A DNA stretch of 64,000 nucleotides from Erythrobasidium yunnanense (GCA_001600175.1 BCJC01000002.1:1060318-1124317), one strand, 5' to 3'. Positions 43,633-61,363 are shown, numbered from the stretch's first letter. Notes: generated by a model not told the origin, from the sequence alone. Numbers and translations are program-made.

Positions 43633-46461
43633 CTAGTGTTGTCTAGCCTCTTTTTCCACCTCTTTATCATCGAAGGCACCTTCCTCGCTTGCGGGCGAGG
43701 AGCTGGATGGCGCTAAGCCAGGCCCTGTCCCGAGCAGTTGGCTCCTGACCAGTTGCCAGAATCTACTGCCCTCTCTGGCAAGCTCCTCGTACGGCCCTCT
43801 TTCGGAGATCTTGCCGTTCTCCATGAAGATGATCTCGTCAGCTGTCTTGAGCGTGCTGAGGCGGTGAGCTACGAGAATAGTTGTTATGGACTGAGTATTG
43901 CTGATTTTGCGGATAGCATCGTTGACTAGCGCTTCTGAAGCTGCATCGAGTGCGGAAGTCGCTCTGCAAGGCCACAATCAGATCTGAACCGTACAATAGC
44001 CACGCAGCGGAAGCTTACTCATCCAGAATAAGTATACTTGGCTTGCGCACCAAAGCTCTGGCGATAGCAAGCCTCTGTCGTTGACCACCTGAGATTTGGG
44101 CAGCCTTGGCACCGACTGGAGTATCGAAGCCTTGAGGCAGGTCTTCTATGAATGTACAGTTTGCTAAACGAGCAGCTTCTCTGATCTCCGACATCGTCGC
44201 ATCAGGTTTTCCGTACGCGATATTCTCAGCAATGGTCTGAGAGAAGAGAGCTGGATCTTGAGGAACAATTGATACGCGATCTCGCCATGATTCAGGTGTG
44301 AAAGTACGGATGTCTTCGTCGCCAAACTTGACCGAACCGGAAGAAGGGTCGTAATAGCGGACTAGAAGGTTGACAATGGTAGATTTGCCGGATCCACTAC
44401 CTCCAGCAATTGCGACGCTGCGACCGCGTTGCAGAGTAAAGTCCACTCCGTCCAAAATAGGCGTGTCTGGCCGAGAAGGATACTTGAAAGTCACATTGGA
44501 GAAGGTAAGAGGTCGTGGAGGAGTGGAAGTTGGTAGCTTGATGCCCTCTCCGAGGTTGACGGAAGCCTGGGTAGTCATAAGCGTTTAGCTGAAGACTCGA
44601 CACACAATAAAGTAGACTCACAGGCTTGGCATCAAGCAACTCAAAACACCGTGCTGCGGCACCTAGCCCTTTCATGATGGTCGAGAAGAAGCTCGTCAAG
44701 CCGACCAAAGACCCGCCTACATATGCAGTATATAGCATGAGAGAGCTCAGATCACTATGAAAACGCAGAAGGGAGGTCAACACAAGGTGTCATCCAGCAG
44801 TATTTTTTGCTTACCCAACCGTGATCTCGCCCTGACTGACTAGCTTTCCTCCATAGCTCAACAAAGCAAGCATAGTTATATTGCCAGAGAAGCCAGCTCC
44901 TCCGTAGAAGAGGCCGCTCGCGTAGGCTTCCTTCTTTGCCAGGTCTAAGATATCGTTTGCCTTCTTATTGAACCTTGAAGTCTCATATGGGTTTACAGCG
45001 TTGAACGCTTGTACAGTCCGGATAGAGGAGAGACGTTCTTCCGCTACAGCTATCATTTCTCCTACTTTCTTCTGTGTCCTGCGAGATAGCTTTTTCAGGT
45101 ATCTTCCGTAGAAGACGGCTCCAATGGCGGTAGGCGGTACAATGCACAACATAACGGCCGTGAGTTTCGCAGAGATGTAGATCATCATACCAACTCCGAC
45201 GACGACTGTAGCTAGCGCTCGAAGACCTTCTGATAGTTCACGAGTGAGAGACTCGCCGACTATAGAGCTGTCTGATCCCAAACGAGAGATGATGTCTCCA
45301 ACTCCGCGAACGCCTGTATCTGGTGTTGTCTCAGGTACAGCTGAGAGGGAAAGTGCCGAAGCCAGTCTCGATTTCTTAGGCTCAGAGGCCGCATCTTCGC
45401 CCTTCTCGCTTGTCTTCGCCACTTCTTTCCCGCTTTCCACTTCATTTGCTACTGTTTTCGCACCATCCGACACCTTCGGCTTGTCCTGGTCCGATTCTAG
45501 CGGGGTCATATTGGTGCCCATCAAATCGAACTTCGCCATGTCGAGCTTAAGGGTGTTCTCATATGCATTCAGGCGTAGACGCTGTACTATCCGCTGCCCA
45601 GATATCCGCATAAGAATGCTTCGGCCTGTATTTGCTGCTGCTCCGAGGGCGAAGACGGTAGCTAGCAACGCTGCAGCGACAGGAAGAGAGAACGGAAGAG
45701 TTGTAGCTGATTCGGGATTGGTGAAGAGATCGATGATGCGACCCAGCGTAAAAGGGACAGAAAGAGATACAGCGGAGGAAACGGTGAGCTAGAAAACAGA
45801 AGAGAAGCCACAGGATCAGTGAAGGCCCCCAAACTTCAAGAATATGTAGACGAAGACTCACCAAGCCTAGTGCAATGTACAAAGTCTTCTTTTCTGGTCT
45901 GGCGAGCGAAAGTAGCCGCCGCACCTCGCTCATCGAGATATCTGATGTCGATTTGGGCACCTTGTGCTGTTCATCTTCTGTATCTTCTTTTGCTTTGGAA
46001 GGTGCGTTCCCCTTACTATCGGATTGTATGGCCTTCGAACTCGGTGACGAGGGTATGGTCGAACGGCCAGCATCGGTCGCGCTTTTTGGCTGATCAAGAC
46101 AGCGAGATGCACTATGAAAGGTGCGCAGATGAGATAGAGTAGACTGCGGAAGTGGAAAGCCTGCAGGGAGCTGAGGAGAATGCAGGAAAGTCCGCCGTAG
46201 TCTGGGATGCCTCGAAACTGGCGATTTCGAGCAACAAGCTCGCTGCAGGTCCTTCGCCGCTATTCTATTGTGCATAACATGGCTATCCAGAGTTGTAGAC
46301 CTGCTTGAAGCGGGCGACTTTGCTACTTTCTTCGAAGATCCGCTGACGGTCCATATGCATTTCGAGGTCGATGGACCGGCCAAAGATCCGCCAGAATATT
46401 GCGATGTACTGCTCAGCTTCGCAGCTTGCCATACGCTGCGGGCTTTCGCCCTTGAAGCCAT
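43633..46461 (-). CDS. MDL1: Mitochondrial ABC half-transporter (Mdl1/ABCB10 type)
   Basis: Five exons: 46461-45862, 45788-44815, 44754-44622, 44566-44019, 43963-43633; 861 aa. A long N-terminus of about 165 residues, rich in Arg, Ser and Lys without acidic residues at first, fits a mitochondrial presequence. One six-helix membrane domain (PFTLGRIIDLFTNPESATTL, AALLATVFALGAAANTGRSI, GLRALATVVVGVGMMIYISA) and one nucleotide-binding domain with GGSGSGKSTIVNLL (Walker A), SIVPQDPALFSQTI (Q-loop), ISGGQRQRLAIARAL (signature), ILILDEATSALD (Walker B) and ILVAHRLST (H-loop). An insert rich in Lys, Glu and Ser (about 300-360) sits in the first part of the membrane domain. Yeast Mdl1 exports peptides from the matrix. 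Confidence 0.92.
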
Positions 46462-46542
46462 AACTTTTTGGGCTTTTTGGCGTCAGCGTAAGCCGCGAAA
46501 ACGGCTAAGTCTTCGAGCGACACGCCATAACATACATGATAC
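46462..46542. promoter_or_regulatory. 81-nt bidirectional promoter, MDL1 / SEC5
   Basis: Only 81 nt separate the two divergent start codons, the tightest pair in the window. Promoter elements probably reach into the coding parts. Confidence 0.6.
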
Positions 46543-49500
46543 ATGTCCCGGCAGCGCGTGCTTCCTGGCGCGCAAGGGCAGTCGCAGCAGCAGCTGTTCA
46601 GCGCGAATAATGGCGGCCATACTGACAACCAAGTAGCGCCGGGAGCGCCAGACTATCCGCCTGGTGTTGGCCCATCTATGCGAAGACCTTCCAATGCTGC
46701 TGTACCACCTAGGAGACCTCCCACTGGAAACAACGGATACCCTCATGCTGTTGATGCGACTGGCCGTGGATCTATGGATGATGCTGCTCATGCTGGTCCA
46801 TCTCCGCCGAGGCAGAGAAGCGTTAGAGAACGGGATGCGCAACCGTCACGACCTACGACTTCTCGAAGAGCAAGGGACGTCTTTGATACTGACGAAGAAA
46901 CAAGTGCGCTTCTAGGGTCCGGTGTCCTTAGCAGCAAGTAAACTGATAACCGGTTCTGCATAGTGCTCAAGACATATGGCCTGTCTACTTTGCAGCCAGA
47001 CGTATGGGAAGATACCAATGCTGGAATCGATGGAAGTACTGCTGCGGCCATGCTGTCACCAGGCCTGCCTGGCGCTCGCAATCTGGGTCCAAAGCAGCTA
47101 GCAGGCCAGGATGAATCAGATCCTTTAGGTCTATATCGAGGCAGTGTTCTATCGTGAGCAAACGTCCGATCGTTGATAGAGCTTAGCTGACCTCTTGTCC
47201 CTTAGCAATGTCGGCGAAATCCCACCGGACGTCTTCCCTCAAATACTGCTACAAAACAAGACATTCGATGCACAAGCTTTTCTGAACACCGTACATCCAG
47301 GCGCTGCTCCCGAAGATCTGCGGCGTGGCCGAGAAAATCTGAAACGTGCGTACCTCATATCACCAGCACAGTCTGCTGAGTACATAGCTAATCCAGACTT
47401 CGACAGAATCCATCGAATCCCGCTCTGGCGCCTTACAAAGGCTGGTCGAAGAGAACTTTGACCGTTTTATCAGTATCAAAGCAGCGACCGCAGGCGCATA
47501 CTCCGAGATGCAGTTGGGCCCACTGTCGCAATCTGGCGATTACTCAGTTGCGGAACTGAAAGAAGCTCTCCGTCTGGCGCAAGGAAAAGCAGATACTGTC
47601 TGGAACCCTATCCTAGAAGCGAGACTGAAGGCAGATAGACTGCGGTCGACTTTGGGAATCTTCGAAAGAAGTAAATTCTTCTTCACTCTGCCTGGTGTTC
47701 TGAGCGAGTCTATATCCGCTGTAAGCACATACCGAACCAATCGAGACCCTTCTACGCAAACAAAACTTATGCACCTCATGCTGTATTCCAGGGCCGGTAC
47801 GACGCTGCTCTCGTCGCATACAAGAAAGGCAAGTATCTCCTAGACTCGCGGCCCGGAGCGTTATTGGGGCTCCCACCCGGGACGATCATGACGGAAGCGC
47901 AGAGCGAGAAGCATAGAAAGGTATTCGAGAAGGTATGGGGTCAAATAGAGAAAACGATGGCGGACTTGAAGGCTACATTGATGGATCGCTTACGAGACCC
48001 AAGGCGGAATCTGGAGGACGTCGAAAAGACGATAGAGTCAGGAGCTTTCTCCACCTTGACGACAGCCGGACTGCTGACAGCAAATTATAAACAGGATCTT
48101 GCTTGAGCTGGACCCGACGCTCGATCCGGTCTGGATATACCTGGACACTCAGCATCACCACATTATGCAGGTACTGCGCAACTCTAGTATGCACAGTATC
48201 GCAAAGTTCAAGGGCAGGTCTTACACTCTACATGATGCATAAGAGCTTGAGCTGATGGCCAGATCTCATTCCCAGGCGTCTTGAAGAGGCAAGCATCATC
48301 TTCGGCAGAAGAGACAGCAAGGGCGCTTGACCTTAGGGTGTCCGTGCTATCGCTCGAGTCTCCGAGCTCTGATAAGACGCTTGGTATGTTCCACAGTCCT
48401 TCACTGCAGGTACGTATGCTAATATTGGCAATATACGCAGAAAAAGCAGCGGGCTTCGAAGCATGGAAGGTCCTGCTAGAGATAGTACATAGTCTGTCGG
48501 ACATTATGCTCCAGACTCTACCTAACTTTTGGAAAGTTGGCAAAGGGTACATGGATGGCAAGTACCAGGCGAAAGATACAAAGAAAGGCGTTGGGTCTTC
48601 AGCACAGCAGGCTAACCAACGAGCCGCTGTGAACAAAGAAGGAAGCAGACGAAGTCCATCTCAGGTGAAGACCATGACAAACGACATCATCAACCTCTAT
48701 ATCACCCTTCTTAGCGAGTTCTTTAAGCTTTCAAGCGAGACCAAGACTTCTACGGACGCAACCGACCTACCAGAGTTTATAGCCCCGAACAGCAATGCTC
48801 TGTGTACAGGGTGGTATCTGCTCAGAGTCTTAGCCGAACTGGCAGACTGCACGAACGATATCGGAGGTCTGGCAAATCTAGGAAATGACAGCATGAACAA
48901 CCTCAAAGAATTCATGAACTCGATAAGGTGGAAATTCACAGAAGCCGTCTGCCTGGTTTGGGTGAAAGGCCAGTCTACCTCCAATCCCACCTCTGATAGG
49001 CGCTGACGGTTCTCTGCCACATGTAGATGCGAAGATCTTCTATCGCTTGGAAGAGTGGGCGCTTGACACGGATGATCTTAGCAAGACTATCTACCTCAAG
49101 CGGATGGCGACATATCAGAGGCATGTTGCCAGACTGGCCTATCGCGCCAGCGGTGGCAATGAAGAACGAGCTTCTCACCTCTTCGTCTCGTCAGCAACGC
49201 CGGGAAATGCTATTGCGCTTTTACGACGTACCGCAAACGACGAGCCTCTATCAGCGGACTTCACGAAGCGGATACATACGGCTTATCTGGACGCCGTGTA
49301 TGCGTTCCTCGACGGACTTGTCCATGTTGCGTTCTCGGAGCCGATGCCTCTGCTGGATGATCTAGAGAAGACGACGCCAGCTGCAGCGACTGTGATGCGG
49401 AATACGTCGCAGAGCCAACAAGGAGTGGGGAGCAGCAGGAGCGAGAACATCGATGTGCACAACAGGGTAAGCCTACGAAGCGACGTATCCAGCAATGGAC

Positions 49501-50276
49501 ACTCTGCTGACCTTTCCGCCTTGCGAATCTAGGACGTTCGCATCCTTCTTACCGTCTCGAATCTGTCACATTTCAAGAACGATTGGATTGGCAAGATTGC
49601 AGACCAGCTATCAACCGCTCTTAAGCTGGATATGACCCAAGACAGCAAGACTCTGCACGATGTAGTCGGGCAACTAGACAAGATTCTCTTCGACGATTAT
49701 ATCAAAGGCCGATCTGTGCAACTCGAGCAGACGATACATCGTGGTGTTATCGGGGCTGGCGTCGACTGGTATAGCGCGCCCAAGCCGACAGAAGTGCATC
49801 CGTACATCTACGACGTTTTGCTTTCTCTGGTGCTGGTGCACGCACAAGTGACGGCTATTGCGCGGTCGCTGGTGACCCGCACAGTCGGAGCGCTCGTGGA
49901 AGAGATCGCAAAGCATGCCTTGACTTCCTTCAGCCAAGTGCGAACATACGGCATGGGCGGGATGCTGCAAGCTACTCTAGAAATGGAGTTCCTGCATCAA
50001 ACTCTCAATGTTCACGTATCACCGGCAGCAGATGCGACTCTTCAGGAGATATACAAGATCATCTCCCAAGCTTACGCGCCGCCAGCCAACGGGGATGGAA
50101 GTTCGGAACTGCAGCGCGAGCTCGAGCAGCTGAAGATGACTCTTACACAAGCGAGGCGCGCTACAGCGCTCCAATTCCTGTGCTTCAGAGAGAAGCGGCC
50201 TCAAGCGGTTGCATCCAATCCAAGCAACTCAGGCAATCACACGCCTCCGGTCCCTTCTGGCACAAGAACGCGATGA
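46543..50276 (+). CDS. SEC5: Exocyst complex subunit Sec5
   Basis: Ten exons in my model: 46543-46921, 46964-47153, 47206-47345, 47407-47720, 47792-48036, 48095-48213, 48276-48383, 48441-48968, 49027-49466, 49533-50276; 1068 aa. Sec5 is part of the exocyst, which tethers secretory vesicles to the plasma membrane. Support: a disordered Pro/Arg-rich N-terminus, VLKTYGLSTLQPDVWEDTN, SDPLGLYRGSVL, IPPDVFPQILLQNKTFDAQA, NLEDVEKTIEILLELDP, PVWIYLDTQHHHIMQ, SLSDIMLQTLPNFWKVGKGY and, at the C-terminus, MEFLHQTLNVHVSPAADATL. Intron 1 is 42 nt. Introns 6 and 8 need GC donors (gcaggt, gccagt) for phase; these two joins are the least sure. Confidence 0.85.
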
Positions 50277-50570
50277 GCCGATAGCTGACGTTGTACATAG
50301 ACGATCTTATGACCAGCAGTCGAAGTGATGTTGTTGTGATGAAGCCTGAAAATACCAAATTTTGTCATCGATTATCGCTTTCGCATTGTCCGACTTCCGA
50401 CTTCTGAGCGAAGCGTCGCATCTACAGTCACTACTTCAGTACAGGTCTCTTCAATTCATAAGCCACGATAGCTGGAACGATACGGCCAGCTGCATCACCA
50501 CAAAGGCGACGCGACTTTCAGCAATTTCTTTCTTGGCTGGCAATTCTAGCAGCGACAGCTTAAGATCAAG

Positions 50571-53100
<2,530 letters not shown>

Positions 53101-53452
53101 ATAGACCGGCTCTACCTTCATCGTTCATACCTACAATACGAATGCATGCTTACATATTTAATCTTAGAAGAACCTCCGTTATATCCTGCAAACCAGGCCT
53201 GCCGACTGGACTTGGGAGTCCTTGGAAAGGCTAGCGGTAGACAGCACCGATGCGGTCTGATGTTGTATCCTACTCGACTGTGCGCAAACGTCTGTGTGTA
53301 TGTGCACTCTGCCAACGGGTGGCGGCTGGGTTGTCCACGGGCGTTGCATCCGCCGAGACGGCGGACCTTTTTGCGACCGTGTCAGCAATCTTACAAGTTG
53401 GGCTTTCCAGCTCTTTCTTTCGCTACATCCATCACAGATATCGCCTACAATC
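53101..53452. other. Intergenic, upstream of poly-Ser gene
   Basis: About 350 nt; no gene supported. Confidence 0.5.
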
Positions 53453-53961
53453 ATGAACTCCAGTTCTTCCCCGTCTTCCTCGTCTTCATCGTCGTCATCG
53501 AGCAGTCCTATTCTCATGCCGGCAACATCAACGGGCTCCAGCGGCAGTTGCACAAGCCTGGAAAGTCTGGAACTACCAGCGTAGGATCATCCTCCCTTGT
53601 ATCAATGGGCGTGTACTAATTACTCTGCCTTCGCGCTTACAGCTCGTCAATAAAAGGTCACTGCACGTGCGCTAGCATCGCGAGCGATTCCTCAGTAGAA
53701 AGCTACCTGGACGATAGCTGCGCTACACCGCGGCCTACACAGCTCGCAATGCGACAGCTCTCCTTCTCATCCGCGTCCTCATCTTCCTCTTCCTCTTCTT
53801 CCTCGAGATCGTCAGCAGAGATGCCTAATCTACCGGCATTATCGAAAGGTCTGATAAAGAGCAATCCGAAGCTCGAAAGCACGGCGAAAGAGTTGCAAAG
53901 AAAGATGGAACGTTTGCGGAAGGCTACAGCCAGGATGGGTCAGAGCGCAGACTTGCCTTGA
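53453..53961 (+). CDS. Small poly-Ser protein with charged C-terminal helix
   Basis: Two exons, 53453-53580 and 53643-53961, joined in frame by an intron with gtagga donor, tactaat branch site and cttacag acceptor; 148 aa. Two Ser runs (about residues 3-18 and 82-92) come from TCx repeats. The last 45 residues (LIKSNPKLESTAKELQRKME...) look like an amphipathic or coiled-coil helix. No signal peptide or known domain. Low complexity makes the coding call weaker than elsewhere; the intact splice and open frame across the second Ser run support it. Confidence 0.5.
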
Positions 53962-54127
53962 CGGCTAGCGAGTGGATAGACGCGGCTTCTGATGCAGTGG
54001 AGTGCAATTAAGTAGGTGTGCGTATGCCGATTGCAGTACTGTCGTTGTATGCTAGACAAAGCTAGACTTAATGGGTATTCTTCCCCTTTACGAGCTCTTT
54101 ACAATCATTGTTATTTCGCTCCACACG

Positions 54128-56785
54128 CTATACAGCTGCACCTTTGCTCTTCACGTTCAACAGTCCGCTTGCGCTCAAATCTATGTGCAAGCTATCTGAC
54201 CCAACGTAATCCTTGCCTGATTCCGAATGCAGCTATTAGCAAGAAGGCAAAGACGGCGCAAACACTTGACTTACCCAGCAGCCCTTCCTCTTTACGTACA
54301 CCTCGTTCGATTTCGTCGATGGCGTGAACGAGATCGAAATTGATCTCTTGCGACACAACTGAGTCTTGCTTATACGCAGGATGTGAGTGTACAAATTCCC
54401 GCATCCAGGTCGCAGTGGTCTTGAGCGTGCCTTTGGGATGCGAGGATCAGTCTCAAGTGGCAGCAGGCCAAAGTAGAAGCGCTTACCATCAGCACGTTTC
54501 CGTATTAGATCGAAGTACTTGGATAATTCATTGCGTGTGGCGAGATCCACATTCAGGGAGCTGAGGTACGAGTATACCAAGCCGAGCAGACCCGGGAAGC
54601 CGGTGCTCGATTTGCCATTGATGATCTCGTCGAGCGTCATTTCATCGTATTCTTCGTCAATCTTGGGTAGTCCCTCTGGCGAAGCACATCTGCTACCACT
54701 TCTTGAAGCCGATCTTGATCCGTCTGGCGAAAGACTCCTCTCCACACTAGCTACGCTTGATGTCCGCGAATGCGAAGAGCCGTTATGGTGATGGTGATGT
54801 CCATTGCTCATCCAAGGATTCGAGCGCCTCTGGAAGACGTTCTTCTTGAAGTAGAATTTACCCTCCCGCGCTGCATTGCGTACATGCGCCCTCTTCATAT
54901 TCTCATCGACTTTCGATATTGGGATATAGAAGTCCAGGCCGAAGGAAAGGATAGCTCGGGTGAGGAGAACAATGAAGATGGAGTACGCAGCATTCTCGAA
55001 GTCGGTGAGCTGCACTTCCATAGGTCGGAACTCGACGCGCCAGCCGATGTTGCTGCCCGGAGGTGGTGGCTTAAATCGCATTGTTTGCCAGTTCGTAGAT
55101 TGTAGATTCTGCAAAAATCAAGTCAGAATCAAGTAAAAACTGAGGCAAATTATCGCTCTGCATGAGACTTACTTCAAAATGGTCCGCTGACACTTCATCG
55201 TCCTGGTCCACAGTCTCAGAGAATATCACCAGCGGGTCTCGGATAAAGAGGTGAGCAACATGATTTGCCAGAAGTTCGTCGATCCCGTGATCCAACAAGC
55301 GTGTCTTGATATCTTCGTCTAGAGGCATATCGTTATCATTATATTCGGGACGATTGGCCGGATCTGTCGACAGATAGCAGTCTACGCTGTCGTATCGTGA
55401 TTTGGGTATCACAAAGCGGTCGTTCTTCAGAGGCTACATAGGTGAGATAGTCAGCCTTGTACAATGGGCAGTGCCATCAGGTACCTTACCTTTAAACCTC
55501 TCTCTTCCGGTGTGCGGTCATCCACGCTTCCGGCTATGACGTTCCACCGACAGTCGACATCTGCCAAGTATCCTCTGAAGATGGGCGCCGCAGCTGTAAG
55601 AGCCAGCATGATGGGTCCAACCGGAATAAGCGAGTCGTAGACTCTTCTAGCCTCCGAGACGTTCGATGCCTGGAATGTGATTTGTAGACATGAACATCCC
55701 ATTCCGAAGCCCATAGCATCCATGTAAATATGATCTTCAAGAGCAGCACCGTTCTTAGCTTCTGAATCGCCTGGATATAGTTTGCGGTCCCAGGGTATTT
55801 GAGGGTCTATGAATGGTCGTGGCGTGTTCTTATCGATGTATAGTGGCATATTCATGGCGACCTTGGAGCCGCGCCGCCGTCTGATGTTGGCAGCAAGAGT
55901 GCTGTTGTCGGTATAGATCAGTCAGCTGACCGGATTGGAGATGGACAGTATTCGCTTACGGAAAGCGAACATGAGGATTGATGATCTCGTCTGGAAGAAA
56001 GAGTGATTGGGTTGCCTCGCCATTTGGCTCGCAGTGCGGGTCCAAGAAGACGCCTTTTACACCAAGACGAGGGAAGGAAGTAAGAGTAACCGGAACTTCG
56101 TGTGGATGCATCTTTCCTCTTGCAATCTTGCGTCTGCGATCAGATATCTTACCAGTAAATCGGCTGGCTTCCGGCAGATCTTGCTGACTTACCGTAGTCG
56201 CATGTTCGCTTCGACAAGCAGCAGGTCCTTCAGAGTCGCTCCGTACGGCGCACCAGGAGTGGATTCCAGCATGTAGCGACCATATTCAGGGTGGAACTTG
56301 GGGATTTGCGAGCTGTTCAGGTATGAATGCACGACCAATATGACGATTTCAGAGATAATTAGAGCCAGACGGAGATCAGGAGCGCACAGCATCAGAGGTG
56401 TTTGCAGATGTCTGATCATGACTCTGTACATACGCTGCGCCAGGCATGGCCGTGATGGCCTCTGCTTCCTCTAAGGCTAGCTCTTTGAGGATTTCAGACT
56501 GGCGGAGCGATAATCTTGCGTTCTTGCCGGCTTCATCGAACGATACGACCATGTATTCGATCTGCGTGTAACAGAAGCAGCTTTCTCAGCTGTTGTGCCC
56601 AATTTTCCGCCATGATTCTTGCTTCTTTCGCGCACCTCGTCTCCCCAGAGCAGGCCATCGCCTACCCGGCCTTTAAGCTTATCCCAGATATGCAAGAATT
56701 GGGTGATTCCGTGCTCGCGTACATGGTCGGCGTACTTCTTGGCTTCGTCCCATTCAAGCGGAGTGCCCAGCGCTAGAAGACCCAT
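54128..56785 (-). CDS. GSH1: Glutamate-cysteine ligase catalytic subunit
   Basis: Nine exons: 56785-56636, 56561-56434, 56312-56193, 56133-55960, 55901-55490, 55433-55173, 55108-54487, 54430-54275, 54216-54128; 703 aa (yeast Gsh1 678). First and rate-limiting step of glutathione synthesis. Motifs: [124 protein letters not shown] and [20 protein letters not shown]. These match eukaryotic type 3 ligases. Intron 7 (54431-54486) ends in AAAG. The last exon gives a C-terminus that I cannot match to other species, so its join is less sure. Confidence 0.94.
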
Positions 56786-57052
56786 CTTCCGCGGTTCTTC
56801 AGCCCAGCTGGCTCGCCGGCTTCCTTCGCAGTCGCAAGGACTTTAAGATGTGCAGAAGGTAAGTCGTGTTGAGGTAGTTGAAGCTGCCGGGAGAGCAAAA
56901 GGATATCGGGACCGGTTGGTAAGCAAGTGATCAGCGGGTACCAAATGTCCGATAGCATATTTGCGAGCTGTTCGTCTGCTTTTCACCTCTACTCTACTCC
57001 TACATACTTATGTAAAATTCTCACCCCAGCCTGGCCGGTAACGAATCCCATT

Positions 57053-59323
57053 TTAATCTACTCTTATCTGCGCGTAGATCTTCGTAAGGAAGTAATACGT
57101 GCTTAGATACCCTATCGTTCCCGTCACAACAAAGTCCAGCAGTGCGATGAGGAAGAGGTATCCGAGGTAGAGCACCTTGCTGCTGAGCCCGTCCAGTGAC
57201 AGTCGCATCGCGTAAAACAGGCCATAGACGAGGATCCAGAATGCAGAGCCTCCACCGACGATGAAAGCTCGCCATTGCCATTGCCAATTTTCGGCGCAGA
57301 GTGAAAAGTCTGGTAATATGTCCATCAGCCCGATGTAAACCTGACATTGCAGCGCGACCTACAGATCATGAGGATAGTGACTGTCGCGGTCGTGAGTCCC
57401 ACGACTATGCATGTAAGAGCTAGGAAGCCGAAGGCATAGAAAGCCTTCGCGCCGAACAAGCTGGAGAGCACAAAGTAGATTTCGATGAAAGCAGCTCCGA
57501 AGGGCAATATGCCGGCCATCAAGGCAGAGGGGAAGGTCTTTAGGTACCATATCTGAGGCGGTATCTCTGCATTCGAATGATCAGACATCGTCCCTGCTGT
57601 TCAAGGTGATCAACTCACGCCTAGGAATCTGATTCACTCGGACAGGTTGAGGAAGCGGGCCCTTCTTCAAACCGTAGACAGAACCAGCAACTGTCAAAGG
57701 CACTGCTATGCAGAACCATAGTAGCACTATCGAGAGAATCGTGCCAAATGGTATGGCGCCAGAGGATCCAGCTCCGACAAGGAAGAAATTTAGTAGGTTA
57801 AGGATTGCGAACATGACAGTGGGAAAGAGCGTCGACGTCCAAAGTATATTCTGTTTCCACGCATGTCCGCCCAACGTGGCATAAAGACGGGTAGAGACAT
57901 AGCCAGCAACGACTGTCAATGACATGGTTAGCCTCGTCATGACAAGCGAGGTCTACAGATCTCACCTCCAAACAGTGTCCAGCAGACGATCATGACCGTG
58001 CTAAGACCGCCTCGGTTGCTCGGGCTCAAGAAACCCAAAAGTGCAAAGAAAATAGCTACTCCCAGCATAGTATTGAGTTGAGCGCCAGATCCTGTGAGGA
58101 TAGACAGGAACATAGGATGCACAGGCTGTCTGAAGACTTCGGCATGAAGTAACTTCCACCCGAAATCTTCCTGAATATCATCGGAAAGATCGATGGCGTT
58201 GTAGCGAGAGACATCGCGATGTACCGTTCGTAGTAGGATCATGCCGACCATGATGCATAAGAAGATGCAGATAATCGTGCTGTTGATCAAGCTGAACCAA
58301 TGTACTCTCGAATCTGTCAATTTTAAGTATTCGTCCCAGCGAGTCGCCCAGGGTTTCTGTAGACACATTTCAGCGACCGCGTATGTCTGACTGATGTTGA
58401 ACTTGCCGGCGACTCTCTCCAGAAGACAGAATAGGTATAGTATATAGTGTTGTCGTGGTCATCGCTTAGCACCAAAGGGTTGGTGTTATCGCACAACGGC
58501 GTGCTCGACCTGCCAGCGTGAGAGTCGGTACTGAGTACAATAAGGGTCAGCTTTGTGACTTGGTCTTCATGCAAGCTGCTCACCTGACAGGCCATACGAC
58601 TACGCCTACTACTCGGAAAAGGTTGTTCGGCCGGCGGTGATACCTGCGCGCTGATATCAGTATATTACGTGTAAAGATATGTTGCAGTAGCCTACTCGAT
58701 GTAGATCTCGTAATGGTTATTAAGAGCCGGCCTGTTGTTCTCTTGATCCAGGCCTAGCGCGAAGCCAATTGAATAGAAGTATTCTCCTGTAGCTACGTTC
58801 TTCTGCATCTCAGCTGCCGGCAGTCCATCTACTAGCCAATTGAAGGCATAGTCTTCCTGTATCCTCCCCTTGATGAAGCCGACATCTTGCATTGGGATGG
58901 TCGATTCGCATAGCAGTTTACACGAGACGTTCTCCATCATTTTGATCTGTGCATATCCGTCAGGATATATCTCGTGCTTGGCTGTCGGCGCGTACGCACA
59001 TCAAAGCTCGACTCGTATAATCTATCTCCGAACAGCACGCTTCCCAACGATTCGCTGACTTGCTTAGGCTCTCTTTTCCCATCACCAGGCTTGCAGAAGT
59101 GGAATTGTGGGTGGTAGTAGTCATAGCTGAGAAGGGACTGGATGGGTTTCCTGCTGGTCATTTGCGGATTGAGCGCGTTGACATATAACGGCACTGGGTC
59201 GCCAGCTGCGAAAGTTCTTGGTGCACTTCCTGGAAGATAGAACGCGCTTGTTGGGCTGATTGTTAGGCCAGCCAGAAAGGTTGCCAGCAGGCGCACGCTG
59301 CGACTCTTGCTCTGCCTGCCCAT
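57053..59323 (-). CDS. Transmembrane 9 superfamily protein (nonaspanin, Emp70/TM9SF)
   Basis: Eight exons: 59323-59000, 58946-58696, 58643-58584, 58530-58407, 58356-57966, 57912-57619, 57566-57363, 57309-57053; 634 aa. Signal peptide, lumenal domain (SAFYLPGSAPRTFAAGDPVP, YDYYHPQFHFCKP, LGSVLFGDRLYESSFD), then nine helices with family marks YTYSVFWRES, WATRWDEYLKLTDSRVHWFS, GLSTVMIVCWTLFG, NQIPRQIPPQIWYL, MAGILPFGAAFIEIYFVLSS and GTIGYLSTYYFLTKIY. It ends IRVD, close to the KVD-type COPI signal of TM9 proteins, so probably Golgi/endosome. Intron 4 (58357-58406) has the strong GC donor GCAAGT; only this join gives ...FWRESP|KPWATRWDEYL. Confidence 0.94.
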
Positions 59324-59523
59324 CGTTGCGCAAGTCCTAGCAGTACAGAGTCTGTTCTAGTGTCCAGTAGGCGTAAGAGCCTTGTGTCGGTGTCTTGATG
59401 GCAGCCCTCCAGTTCGAGAAGTCTCAAGGAAGATAAGGCACAGAACGCGATACGCAAGGCTTCATCCGAATATTTTATGACAGCCAGCTGTCTTCTAGTC
59501 GATCTTACTAATGTATAATGTCT

Positions 59524-61363
<1,840 letters not shown>

